Assembly (NCBI GenBank): GCA_963750295.1
Contig: CAVVPY010000001.1
Coordinates: forward strand, 2,542,001 to 2,606,000
DNA: 64,000 nucleotides
Direction of reading: 5' to 3'
Origin: CAVVPY01 sp963750295
Lineage (GTDB): Bacteria > Actinomycetota > Actinomycetes > Mycobacteriales > Jatrophihabitantaceae
Part shown: positions 15,911 to 24,022 of the stretch, one piece after another
How positions within the stretch are numbered: the stretch's first letter is position 1
How the letters are laid out: every line of letters starts with the position of its first letter
Notes under the pieces: model-generated
The model's input: the letters and a program-made list of their open reading frames with translations, nothing else
What the model was told of the DNA's origin: nothing
Database searches by the model: none
Position numbers and translations under genes: made by a program

Positions 15911-17287
15911 ATGACGACCTCGGAGCGCATCGAGGATCGGTCGAAGCGCACGACGCTCTGGTACGACCTGGTTCTCGACGACGAGCATCCGGCGCCGGAG
16001 TCTCTTCGCGAGAGATTCGAATACCAGCCCGAAAGCACCCAGGTGCCGGTGAGCCGGTACACGAGCCGCGAATGGCACCTGCTCGAGCGGGAGCACCTGT
16101 GGCGCAAGGTCTGGCAGATGGCCTGCCGTGAGGAGAATCTGCCCGAGGTCGGCAGCTACATCGTCTACGACATCGCCGGCGACTCGTACGTCGTCGTGCG
16201 CACCCGCGAGGGCATCAAGGCCTACGTCAACGCTTGCCTGCACCGCGGCCGAGCACTCAAGGACTACGACGGACGGTGCAGCGAGTTCCGGTGCAGCTTT
16301 CACGGCTTCACCTGGCGGCTCGACGGCAGCCTGCGCTTCACGCCGGCCCCGGCGGAGTTCCCTGAGATCGAGGCCGACCGCGACGCGTGGCGACTGCCGG
16401 AGGCGAAGGTCGGCACCTGGGGCGGGTTCGTCTTCATCAACCCCGATTCCGATGCCGAACCACTCGAGACCTTCCTCGGCACGCTGCCGGAGCACTTCGC
16501 CCGGTGGAAGTTCGAGCAGCGGTACCTGTCCGCGCACGTGGCCAAGAAGATCCGGTGCAACTGGAAGATCGCCCAAGAGGCGTTCGACGAAGGACTTCAC
16601 CTCGGCGCCACTCACCCGCAGTCGGCCCCGTACGTGGGCGACATCAACGCCGCCGTGGACGTCTACGGCAACTACTCGCGGCAGATCAGTCCGTCGGGCA
16701 CGCCGATCGAGGATCTGCCGGCCGATGCTGCCGAGGTCGACATCCTCAAGCGGATGCTGGACGTTCGCGAGGGCGAGGACCTGCCGATCCCGTTCTCGCA
16801 GCGCAGTACGGCGCGCGACGCGATGGCACGCGCTGGTCGCGACCGGTGGCGCTCGGTGCTCGGCGACGAGGCCGACGACATCTCCGACGCCGAACTGGTC
16901 GATCACTGGAACTACGCGGTCTTCCCGAACTTCCACCCGTGGGGCGGGTACAACCGGATCATCTACCGGTTCCGCCCCAACGGCGATCGGCACAACGAGT
17001 CGATCTTCGAGGTCATGTTCCTCACCCCGTTCCGCGGCGAGCAGCCGCCGACCGCGACGATCACCGAGCTGGACTTCGGTGAGCCGTGGACCAACGCGCC
17101 CGAACTGCAGACACTCGGCCTGGTCATGGAACAGGACACGTTCAACATGGAGGCCGTGCAGCGTGGGCTCGAGACGACCCGTCGGCCCTACGTCCTCACG
17201 TCGACCTTCCAGGAAGGGATCGTCTCGTGGCGCCACGACCTGTTGACGAAATGGGTGAGCAACCAGGCGGAGACGACGCCGTCATGA
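15911..17287 (+). CDS. Rieske non-heme iron oxygenase, alpha subunit (Rieske 1)
   Basis: A 458-aa ring-hydroxylating or demethylating oxygenase alpha subunit. The Rieske [2Fe-2S] site is ACLHRGR (from about residue 108) with CSFHGFTW. The mononuclear iron site is NWKIAQEAFDEGLHLGATH, with His230 and His235. The residue that normally bridges the two metal centres, Asp (DxxH), is Glu227 here, as in CntA-like enzymes. The C-terminal half has the block FPNFHPWGGYN shared with Rieske 2. ATG 15911 follows AAGGAAAG. The stop overlaps the start of a small protein gene by 4 bp. No matching reductase is adjacent; the reductase at 44850 could serve. Confidence 0.9.
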   Translation: MTTSERIEDRSKRTTLWYDLVLDDEHPAPESLRERFEYQPESTQVPVSRYTSREWHLLEREHLWRKVWQMACREENLPEVGSYIVYDIAGDSYVVVRTREGIKAYVNACLHRGRALKDYDGRCSEFRCSFHGFTWRLDGSLRFTPAPAEFPEIEADRDAWRLPEAKVGTWGGFVFINPDSDAEPLETFLGTLPEHFARWKFEQRYLSAHVAKKIRCNWKIAQEAFDEGLHLGATHPQSAPYVGDINAAVDVYGNYSRQISPSGTPIEDLPADAAEVDILKRMLDVREGEDLPIPFSQRSTARDAMARAGRDRWRSVLGDEADDISDAELVDHWNYAVFPNFHPWGGYNRIIYRFRPNGDRHNESIFEVMFLTPFRGEQPPTATITELDFGEPWTNAPELQTLGLVMEQDTFNMEAVQRGLETTRRPYVLTSTFQEGIVSWRHDLLTKWVSNQAETTPS

Positions 17288-17526
17288 CCGGGCCGGTCGG
17301 CTCGATCAGGCACCCGCTGAATCCGAAGGCCTTCTACGCCGCCAACGGCGACGGAACCGTGCGGGTGACGATGGGTACGCGGTGGGGACGCTTCGAGCCG
17401 GACGGCCGCTACCTCGAAGGCACGCTGTTCGAAGCCGATCCCGAACTCTGCGTGTGGGTCGCCGCCCCCCGCCCGGCCAGCCACCACCGCATCAGCCGCG
17501 TGCTAGAGATGCCGGCCGAGCGGTAG
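17284..17526 (+). CDS. Rieske-linked small protein, unrecognised family (copy 1)
   Basis: An 80-aa protein I do not recognise. Its core GRFEPDGRYLEGTLFEADPELC matches, in two blocks, the protein at 18118: GRFxxxGRxLxGxL and ADPELCxW, preceded by IxHxL and a VxVT strand. The conserved Gly, Trp/Tyr and the single Cys suggest a small folded beta domain. No metal motif, signal peptide or membrane helix is seen. Its ATG overlaps the Rieske 1 stop (ATGA), so it is translated with the oxygenase, which argues for a subunit, chaperone or cofactor-assembly role. That role is inference only. Confidence 0.7.
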   Translation: MTGPVGSIRHPLNPKAFYAANGDGTVRVTMGTRWGRFEPDGRYLEGTLFEADPELCVWVAAPRPASHHRISRVLEMPAER

Positions 17527-17528
17527 CC

Positions 17529-18011
17529 GTGCGTGCCGCCGACCGGTCCAGCGCGTACGAAGCGATCCGGCAGGCTGCCCTGCGGTACTGCCGCGGCGTC
17601 GACCGGCTGGATTTCGAGCTCATGGTCAGCGCGTACCACGACGACGCGACCGATGATCACGGCGTGTTCGTCGGGCCGGCTCGCGATCTGTGTGCGCGAG
17701 TCGTCGAGTCCCACCGCCGATACGACTCGACGATGCACTGCGTGCTCAACCACGCGATCGACGTCATCGACGACGACCACGCCTCGGGTGAGATCTACAA
17801 CGTGACCTACCTGGTGTCGACGGCCGAGAACGGCAGTCGTCAGCTCGACACATGGTGCGGACGCTATCTCGACAGCTATGAGCGCCGGAGCGGCCGATGG
17901 GCGATCGCTGACCGCGTATGCGTCCACGAATGGACCCGCTCGGAACCACTCGGGCCGGCGATGTCGATCGATGCGCGACGCTTCCGCCCCGGCAGTGCCG
18001 ACCGCGGGTAG
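17529..18011 (+). CDS. SnoaL/NTF2-like protein
   Basis: A 160-aa SnoaL-like protein: helix pair (YEAIRQAALRYCRGVDRLD), MVSAYHDDATDDHG, a His-rich stretch (STMHCVLNHAIDVIDD), and a sheet ending in GRWAIADRVCVHEW. The pattern is that of the group containing ring-hydroxylating-dioxygenase beta subunits and small dehydratases. It starts with GTG 2 bp after the small protein gene, so Rieske 1, the small protein and this gene form one operon. It could act as a beta-like subunit of Rieske 1 or work on its product; the sequence does not decide. Confidence 0.75.
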   Translation: MRAADRSSAYEAIRQAALRYCRGVDRLDFELMVSAYHDDATDDHGVFVGPARDLCARVVESHRRYDSTMHCVLNHAIDVIDDDHASGEIYNVTYLVSTAENGSRQLDTWCGRYLDSYERRSGRWAIADRVCVHEWTRSEPLGPAMSIDARRFRPGSADRG

Positions 18012-18117
18012 CACCGACCAACCCGCCTTGTCACCGGCCAAACGCGGCTGCTACTTTGTTTCTGAAGTTCGCCTATGGTTAGTACGTCGGCGCGGAACTC
18101 GAGTGAGGAAGCGGCGG

Positions 18118-18363
18118 ATGCGCAAGATCGAGCACGCGCTCAGCGGCGCCACCTACGAGTGGGCCGACGACAACCTGGGCCCGGTGCTGGTCACCACCCG
18201 CGACGGCCGCCAGGGCCGCTTCGACCGGAATGGCCGCTGGCTCATGGGCGAACTGCGGCGCGCCGATCCAGAACTGTGCCGCTGGATCGAGAGCGGCGGA
18301 CGCACGTCGGGCGGCGCCGCCGCGCGGAGCCGACGCTTCGAGATCGAGGAGACGTTCTCCTGA
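18118..18363 (+). CDS. Rieske-linked small protein, unrecognised family (copy 2)
   Basis: An 81-aa homologue of the protein at 17284 with the same core: VLVTT, GRQGRFDRNGRWLMGEL and ADPELCRWI. Its tail is rich in Arg and Ser. Here it precedes its Rieske partner, whereas copy 1 follows its partner, so gene order changed while linkage was kept. ATG 18118 is about 9 bp after GAGG. The TGA stop at 18361-18363 overlaps the presumed CTG start of Rieske 2. The 106-bp region upstream (18012-18117) is a likely promoter and carries TATGGT at about 18073-18078. Confidence 0.7.
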   Translation: MRKIEHALSGATYEWADDNLGPVLVTTRDGRQGRFDRNGRWLMGELRRADPELCRWIESGGRTSGGAAARSRRFEIEETFS

Positions 18364-19730
18364 CTACCGACGCAACGCCGCGAACCGGCTTCAACGGCAA
18401 GGGACCGTCCTACCAGGACCTGCTCGACATCGACAGCAGGCCGGTTCCCGCCTCGCTGCGGCGCGACGAGCCCGGATACTTCGGCGAGGAAGACATCCCG
18501 GTCGAGCGCTACATCAGCCGCGAGTTCCATGAGATCGAGAAGTCCCGGCTCTGGTCGAGGGTCTGGCAGTTTGCCTGCCGCGACGAGGTGCTGGCCGAGG
18601 TGGGCGACACCGAGGTCTACGACATCTGCGACACCTCGATCCTGCTGGTCCGGGCCGAACCCGGCCCGAATGGCATCAAGGCCTACATCAACGCCTGCCT
18701 CCACCGCGGACGCGCGCTGCGCGACGGCCGCGGCCGCGTTGACGAACTGGAATGCGCGTTCCACGGCTTTTGCTGGTCGCTGTCCGGCAAGCTCAAGCGC
18801 GTCCCGAGCGCATGGGACTTCCCTCAGGTCAAACCCGCGGAGTTCCAGTTGCCGGAGGTCCGGGTCGGCCTGTGGGGCGGGTTCGTCTTCGTCAACCCGG
18901 ACCCCGACTGCGAGCCGCTCGAGACCTATCTCGGCGACCTGTCGAGCTTCTTCGACCGCTGGCCGTTGACCGACAGGTACACCCGCGTCCACATCTCCAA
19001 GATCATGCGGGTGAACTGGAAGGTCGCGCAGGAAGCGTTCATGGAGTCCTTCCACGTCATCACCACGCATCCCCAGCTACTGGCCGGGTTCGGCGACGCG
19101 AACTCCCAATATGACGTCTTCGGCAACTTCTCCCGCGCCATCTCGGCCCGGGGCGTCCCGAGTCCGTACCTGTCGTGGGACCCGAGCGAGCAGCAACGTC
19201 TCAACAGCCAGATCGACCAGCGCATGGATGATCCACCGATGCTCGAAGTGCCCGAGGGTGGCACGGCGCGCACGACCCTCGCCGATGCGGCCCGCCGCTC
19301 GCTACGAGAAGTGCTCGGCGACCGCGTGCATGACCTGACCGACGCCGAACTGGTCGACAGCTACTACATGACAGTCTTTCCGAACATGCATCCCTGGGGT
19401 GGCTACAACCAGATCACCTACCGGTTCCGGCCCAACGGGGACGATCACCTCAGCTGCATCATGGACGTCTTCCTGCTCTCCCCCTTCACCGGCAAGCGCC
19501 CGCCACCGGTCGCCGAGATCCGGCTCGGCCCGGACGAGCAATGGCGCACGGCGGTGGAGTCGCTCGGGTCACTGGCCCGGGTCTTCGACCAGGACGAGTT
19601 CAACCTCGAGGCCGTGCAGAAGGGCTTGCGGACGACGCGGAAACGCGGAGTGAGCTTCAGCGTCTATCAGGAGAGCAAGATCCGGCACTTCCATCACCTG
19701 CTCGATCAATGGGTGGCGAAGGACCTCTGA
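18360..19730 (+). CDS. Rieske non-heme iron oxygenase, alpha subunit (Rieske 2), probable CTG start
   Basis: A 456-aa alpha subunit paralogous to Rieske 1. It has ACLHRGR with CAFHGFCW for the [2Fe-2S] cluster and NWKVAQEAFMESFHVITTH for the catalytic iron, with Glu229 where Asp is usual, and His232 and His237. The FPNMHPWGGYN block is shared with Rieske 1. No ATG, GTG or TTG occurs in frame before the conserved body. The codon CTG at 18360 overlaps the preceding TGA, has GAGGAG 8 bp upstream, and gives (M)TTDATPRTG, which lines up with MTTSERIED of Rieske 1. A CTG start is therefore the best reading. An SDR follows with overlap. Confidence 0.85.
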   Translation: MTTDATPRTGFNGKGPSYQDLLDIDSRPVPASLRRDEPGYFGEEDIPVERYISREFHEIEKSRLWSRVWQFACRDEVLAEVGDTEVYDICDTSILLVRAEPGPNGIKAYINACLHRGRALRDGRGRVDELECAFHGFCWSLSGKLKRVPSAWDFPQVKPAEFQLPEVRVGLWGGFVFVNPDPDCEPLETYLGDLSSFFDRWPLTDRYTRVHISKIMRVNWKVAQEAFMESFHVITTHPQLLAGFGDANSQYDVFGNFSRAISARGVPSPYLSWDPSEQQRLNSQIDQRMDDPPMLEVPEGGTARTTLADAARRSLREVLGDRVHDLTDAELVDSYYMTVFPNMHPWGGYNQITYRFRPNGDDHLSCIMDVFLLSPFTGKRPPPVAEIRLGPDEQWRTAVESLGSLARVFDQDEFNLEAVQKGLRTTRKRGVSFSVYQESKIRHFHHLLDQWVAKDL

Positions 19731-20518
19731 GTTCCATACTCGAACTGTTCCGCCTCGACGGTCGGGCCGCCGTCGTGACCGGATCCGGGCGCGGGATCGG
19801 AGCAGCCATCGCGCTGGCGCTGGCCGACGCCGGCGCGGACGTGCTCGTCACCGCCAGGCGCGCAGCAGACGTGGCCACTGTCGCCGCAGAGGTCCGGGCT
19901 CGTGGCCGCCAGGCGCTCGAGTACCCCGGCGACCTGCGCCACGGCATCGCCGACGACATCGCGCAGGCCGCGGTCGACACCTTCGGCCACCTCGACATCT
20001 GGGTGAACAACGCCGGCGGCACGGACGACCCAGGCGTACGCCCGCTCGCGGACACCACCGACGCGCAGTTGCGCGACATGCTCGAACTCAACCTCGTTGC
20101 CGCCGTCGCGGGCTGCCGGGCGGCGGTCCTGCGGATGCAGCGAGGCGGGGCGATCGTCAACGTTGCCTCCGGCGCCGGGATGCGCGCCGCGCCGAACACC
20201 GGCGCCTACGCCGCAGCCAAGGCGGCCCTACTCAACGTGACGGCCACGATGGCGGCCGAGCTGGCGCCCAGAGGCATCCGGGTCAATGCGATCTCGCCCG
20301 GCATGGTGCCCACCGAGACATTCTTCTCGGCGCTGCAGTTCACCGAGGACGACCTGCCCGCACTCATCGACACCGTGCCACTGGGCCGGATGGGCACGCC
20401 GGACGACATGGCTGCCGCGGTGCTGTATCTGGCCTCACCGGCTGCATCCTGGGTCACCGGGCAGAACCTGCTCATCGGCGGCGGGCGCGACGGGGGCCGA
20501 TCTGTCGAGCACCGCTGA
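19709..20518 (+). CDS. Short-chain dehydrogenase/reductase
   Basis: A 269-aa classical SDR with TGSGRGIG, NNAGG and YAAAK, and an LIGGG ending in place of VDGG. ATG 19709 lies inside the end of Rieske 2 (22-bp overlap) without a good ribosome-binding site. An alternative is CTG 19727, which overlaps the Rieske 2 stop exactly as CTG 18360 overlaps its upstream stop, and would give (M)SSILELFRL. Coupling to Rieske 2 suggests it oxidises the hydroxylated or diol product. The following LLM gene is convergent. Confidence 0.85.
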   Translation: MGGEGPLSSILELFRLDGRAAVVTGSGRGIGAAIALALADAGADVLVTARRAADVATVAAEVRARGRQALEYPGDLRHGIADDIAQAAVDTFGHLDIWVNNAGGTDDPGVRPLADTTDAQLRDMLELNLVAAVAGCRAAVLRMQRGGAIVNVASGAGMRAAPNTGAYAAAKAALLNVTATMAAELAPRGIRVNAISPGMVPTETFFSALQFTEDDLPALIDTVPLGRMGTPDDMAAAVLYLASPAASWVTGQNLLIGGGRDGGRSVEHR

Positions 20519-20524
20519 CGCCGG

Positions 20525-21433
20525 TCACGCCGCCGCGTCGAGCAACGGTGCCAGCGTGTCCGGGACCGCCGCCCAGCGCTCGGTGCTGTCGAGCGCAGGA
20601 TCGAAGTTCGTGTCGATGATGACGGTGGCCACACCGGCGTCCCGCGAGGCAGCGACGTCCACGCACAGTTCATCGACGCCGAGCGTGTGCAGGTTGGCCA
20701 CCTCGACCGGTGGCGTGGTGAACATCCGCCGGTACAACTCGATCGGCGCCAGGCCGCTCGGTCGCATGTCCTTGATCGTGCCGAGCAACTCCAGATGCTG
20801 CTCCAGCGTGCCCGAAGCCGGATTCCAGATGTCGAACTTCTCCGCAGTCCGCCGCAACCCGGCCGGCGAGCGCATCCCCGACAGCAGCCGGGGGCGCGGC
20901 CGCTGCAACGGCTTGGGACGGATGTCGGCTTCCGGGATGTCGAAGAACCGACCCTGGAAACGGACCGGGTCAGGGCCCCAGCACGCAACCAGCGCGTCGA
21001 TGAGTTCGTCGCACCGGGCGCCTCGAGTGCGCGGGTCCACGTCCATCACCTGATGTTCCTCATCCGACCAGCCCACGCTGAAACCAGCCACCAGCCTGCC
21101 CTCGGACAGCAGGTCGATCGTCGAGAGTTGCTGGGCCAACGACACCGGCCGGTGCAATCCGGCCACGAGAATGCTCGTGCCGAGCACCGGCTGCGTCGTC
21201 CACGCCGCCGCGGCCGTCAGAGTTTCGAGCGCGGCGAGGACACTGCGGTATGCCTCAGGGACGGCCAGGCCCGGACGTGCTGAATATCCCGAGACCGGGT
21301 TGCGCGGGTAGAAGATGTGCTCCTGCACCCACAGGCTCGCGTAACCGAGTTCCTCGGCCCTCTCGCAGAAGGCCCGCAGGCCGTCGCGAGTCACGTGGCC
21401 ACCGAGTTGCGGCAGGGTCAGCCCGATGTCCAT
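20525..21433 (-). CDS. LLM-class flavin-dependent oxidoreductase (F420 type)
   Basis: A 302-aa bacterial-luciferase-like TIM barrel: MDIGLTLPQLGGHV start, GYASLWVQEHIF, PVLGTSILVAG, GRLVAGFSVGW and RPRLLSG. This pattern is typical of actinobacterial F420-dependent members that reduce or oxidise ketones and alcohols, though some use FMN. ATG 21433 has GGGAG 5 bp upstream; the longer reading frame beyond it shows no family similarity. It is transcribed away from the aldehyde dehydrogenase, with the promoter signature described at 21447-21469. Confidence 0.85.
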   Translation of the reverse strand: MDIGLTLPQLGGHVTRDGLRAFCERAEELGYASLWVQEHIFYPRNPVSGYSARPGLAVPEAYRSVLAALETLTAAAAWTTQPVLGTSILVAGLHRPVSLAQQLSTIDLLSEGRLVAGFSVGWSDEEHQVMDVDPRTRGARCDELIDALVACWGPDPVRFQGRFFDIPEADIRPKPLQRPRPRLLSGMRSPAGLRRTAEKFDIWNPASGTLEQHLELLGTIKDMRPSGLAPIELYRRMFTTPPVEVANLHTLGVDELCVDVAASRDAGVATVIIDTNFDPALDSTERWAAVPDTLAPLLDAAA

Positions 21434-21446
21434 TCCAGCTCCCGAG

Positions 21447-21469
21447 AGTTTATGAAATCGCTCTGTAGA
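21447..21469 (-). promoter_or_regulatory. Shared promoter signature upstream of the LLM gene
   Basis: On the minus strand TCTACAGAGCG is followed, after 6 bp, by TAAACT (a TANNNT -10). The -10 ends 13 bp before the LLM start codon, implying a very short leader. The same element, TCTAGAGACCG-N6-TAAACT, stands before the epimerase gene at 27704. Confidence 0.45.
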
Positions 21470-21517
21470 TACGTACACCCATGTACCGGCGATCGCAATG
21501 AGACCAACGCGTTGCTG

Positions 21518-21540
21518 CTGACTGTCGTAAAAACAGTCAG
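21518..21540. promoter_or_regulatory. Perfect inverted repeat upstream of the aldehyde dehydrogenase operon
   Basis: CTGACTGT (21518-21525) and ACAGTCAG (21533-21540) are perfect 8-bp arms around CGTAAAA. It lies 47 bp before the aldehyde dehydrogenase start in a divergent promoter region, with no U-run, so an operator is more likely than a terminator. Confidence 0.4.
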
Positions 21541-21587
21541 TCTCCGGTAACTTCGGCGTATCGCTGGACACGTCCGGGAGGTTCGCC

Positions 21588-23051
21588 GTGGAGGTCCGCA
21601 AAGAGCTCTACGTCGGTGGCCGGTGGACGGCGCCGGACGGCGAGGGCGAGATCGCGGTTGTCGACTGCCGCACCGAAGACGTGCTGGGCAGCGTGCCACG
21701 AGGTTCGATCGCTGACGCCGAGCACGCGGTAGCAGCCGCCCGTTCGGCGTTCGGCGCGTGGTCAGCCACCCCCGTCCCGGATCGTGTCGACGTGTTGCGA
21801 GCGATCGCCGATGGGCTGGCTGCACGTACCGACGAACTAGCGACGCTGATGTCTCGTGAGGTCGGCACACCGATCGCGACCTCACAGCGGGTACAGGTGG
21901 GCCTGGCCGTCGACGTGTTCCGCTCCATCGCCGACATCCTCGTCGACTTCCCGATCGAGAGCCGGCTCGGGACCTCGCTGCTCGTGCGCCAACCCGCCGG
22001 CGTCGTCGCCGCCATCACGCCCTGGAACTACCCGCTCTACCAACTGGCGGCCAAGCTGGCGCCCGCGCTGGCCGCCGGCTGCACGACCATCCTCAAGCCG
22101 CCCGGCCCCGCTCCGCTTGCTGCCTTCGTGCTCGCGGAGGTCATCGACGGGCTCGGCCTGCCCCCAGGGACCGTGAACGTCGTCAGCGGGCCGGGCAGCG
22201 AGATCGGCGAGTTGCTGGCCGGCCACCCCGACGTCGACATGGTCAGCATCACCGGCTCGACCCAGGCCGGTATCCGGGTCGCGCAGGCGGCCGCCCGGAC
22301 GGTGAAGCGGGTGACGCTGGAGCTGGGTGGCAAGTCAGCGTTCGTCCTGCTCGACGACACCGACCTCGAGGCCGCTCTGCCGGTGGCGGTGCGCAGTTGC
22401 TTCGTCAACAACGGCCAGACGTGTTCGGCGCTGACCCGGCTGATCGTCGCGCGCGAGCAACTGCCCGCCGTCGAGGAGCGCCTGGCCGAGATTGTCGGCG
22501 CGATGCGCGTCGGCGACCCGCTCGACCCCGCCACCGAGCTCGGCCCGCTGGTGAGCGCCGGTCAGCGGCACACCGTGCGTGGCTACATCGACACCGGCAA
22601 CGACGAGGGGGCGACGCTCGTGACCGGGGGCTCCGAGCCGCCGGATGGTCTCGATCGCGGCTTCTACGTGCGTCCGACCGTCTTCTCGCGGGCCACCCGG
22701 GACATGGTGATCTCGCGCGAGGAGATCTTCGGGCCGGTACTGGTCGTCCTGGCCACCGACAGCGAGGACGAGGCCGTCGACATCGCGAACGACTCCGACT
22801 ACGGCCTGTCCGGCGGAGTGTGGTCCGCGGACGAGGAGCGGGCGATCGCCGTTGCCCGGCGAATGCGAACCGGCCAGGTGGCGGTGAACGGCGGCCGGTT
22901 CAACGTCCGCGCCCCGTTCGGCGGCTATCGCCTGTCCGGGATCGGTCGCGAGCTGGGCGAGCACGGTCTGGCCGAGTACTTCGAGCTGACCGCGCTACAG
23001 CTGCCCGCGCCCGCGAAGCCGGACACGCTGCCCGTCGGCGAGCACCCGTAG
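21588..23051 (+). CDS. NAD(P)-dependent aldehyde dehydrogenase
   Basis: A 487-aa ALDH-superfamily enzyme of normal length. It has ITPWNYPLYQLAAKLAPAL, SITGSTQAG, the general base Glu in LELGGKS, the nucleophilic Cys in NNGQTCSA, and EEIFGPVLVV. It would oxidise an aldehyde to the acid in the cytoplasm. GTG 21588 follows GGGAGG. It leads an operon in which a SnoaL-like gene starts 2 bp later, then a PPOX-like gene and an SDR. The acid product could feed the CoA ligase at 2303 (inference). Confidence 0.93.
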   Translation: MEVRKELYVGGRWTAPDGEGEIAVVDCRTEDVLGSVPRGSIADAEHAVAAARSAFGAWSATPVPDRVDVLRAIADGLAARTDELATLMSREVGTPIATSQRVQVGLAVDVFRSIADILVDFPIESRLGTSLLVRQPAGVVAAITPWNYPLYQLAAKLAPALAAGCTTILKPPGPAPLAAFVLAEVIDGLGLPPGTVNVVSGPGSEIGELLAGHPDVDMVSITGSTQAGIRVAQAAARTVKRVTLELGGKSAFVLLDDTDLEAALPVAVRSCFVNNGQTCSALTRLIVAREQLPAVEERLAEIVGAMRVGDPLDPATELGPLVSAGQRHTVRGYIDTGNDEGATLVTGGSEPPDGLDRGFYVRPTVFSRATRDMVISREEIFGPVLVVLATDSEDEAVDIANDSDYGLSGGVWSADEERAIAVARRMRTGQVAVNGGRFNVRAPFGGYRLSGIGRELGEHGLAEYFELTALQLPAPAKPDTLPVGEHP

Positions 23052-23053
23052 CG

Positions 23054-23506
23054 ATGACCGGATCAGCGGCCGTCGCACCCGCCGACGAACTGGCCATCCG
23101 CAACCTGCTCGCCCGATACGCCGACGCCGTCTGCCGGCGTGACGCCGACGCGTGGATCGACACCTGGGCGCCGGACTGTACGTGGGATCTCGGCGGGGGG
23201 CGGGTGACCCGGGGCCACGAAGAGACGCTCGCTCTCTGGCAGGCCTCGATCGCCAAGTACCCGTGGGTCGCGCAACTGCCCGCGTCGGGGACGGTCGAGC
23301 AGGTCGGCGACGACGTGCATGGCCGGTGGTACGTGCTCGAACTCAACCACGTGGGCGACGGGTCCGGTGTGCTCCACCTCGGCCACTATCTGGACACCTA
23401 CGTCCGCGTCGACGGCGGCTGGCGCTTCGGTACCCGCCGGTTCCACCTCATCTACCGGGGTTCCATGGACGCCGGGACAGTAAATCCGCTCGGAGGCTCG
23501 GGATGA
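23054..23506 (+). CDS. SnoaL/NTF2-like protein
   Basis: A 150-aa SnoaL-like protein: LAIRNLLARYADAVCRRDADAW, TWAPDCTWDLGGGRV, LHLGHYLDTYVRVDGGW, then RRFHLIYRG. The acid/His-lined pocket pattern is like that of aromatic-dioxygenase-beta-like proteins of the DUF4440/SnoaL_4 kind. It begins 2 bp after the ALDH stop and its own stop overlaps the PPOX start (ATGA), so it belongs to that operon. An exact reaction cannot be given. Confidence 0.78.
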   Translation: MTGSAAVAPADELAIRNLLARYADAVCRRDADAWIDTWAPDCTWDLGGGRVTRGHEETLALWQASIAKYPWVAQLPASGTVEQVGDDVHGRWYVLELNHVGDGSGVLHLGHYLDTYVRVDGGWRFGTRRFHLIYRGSMDAGTVNPLGGSG

Positions 23507-24015
23507 CCGAACGCGACTACGAGGACGTCACTGTGTACGGCCTCAACGACGACCGCGAGACCGAACTGCTCGCCAGGCAAACCGAGTGCACATTCATCTG
23601 GAGCAACAGCGAGGGCCACCCGGTCGGAGTGATCATGAACTTCGTCTACAAGGACGATCGCTTCTGGCTCACGGCGAGCGGCCAGCGGGCGCGGGTGCCC
23701 GCCGTGCGCCGCGATCCACGCGTGAGCATCGCGGTGAGCTCACATGGCTCGGGGATCACCTCCCGGCAGTCGCTCACGTACAAGGGCCACTGCATCGTGC
23801 ACGAGGATGCGGACACCAAGGCCTGGTTCTACGCCGCGCTGTCGGCGGCCGTGCGTCCGGGCGATCCGGACGCGCAGGCTGCGTTCACCCGCCATCTCGA
23901 CTCACCGCGCCGGGTCGTGCTCGAGGTCGTTCCCGAGAAGCGGATCGGTTTCGACAGCACCCAGATGTGGCGCGACACTCCGGACGCCGCGCGGCACGAC
24001 GACGTACCGGAATAG
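23503..24015 (+). CDS. PPOX-class (split-barrel) flavin/F420-binding protein
   Basis: A 170-aa split-barrel protein of the pyridoxamine-phosphate-oxidase superfamily. Signature strands are CTFIWSNSEGHPVGVIMNFVY, split by the loop to DDRFWLTASGQRARV, then AVRRDPRVSIAVSS and SLTYKGHCIVHED. Actinobacterial members bind FMN, F420 or heme, and the R-x-x-x-V-R-RDPRV layout is common in F420-binding ones. Its start overlaps the SnoaL stop. It may reduce an unsaturated intermediate made in the same operon (inference). Confidence 0.75.
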   Translation: MTERDYEDVTVYGLNDDRETELLARQTECTFIWSNSEGHPVGVIMNFVYKDDRFWLTASGQRARVPAVRRDPRVSIAVSSHGSGITSRQSLTYKGHCIVHEDADTKAWFYAALSAAVRPGDPDAQAAFTRHLDSPRRVVLEVVPEKRIGFDSTQMWRDTPDAARHDDVPE

Positions 24016-24022
24016 GGCGAGC

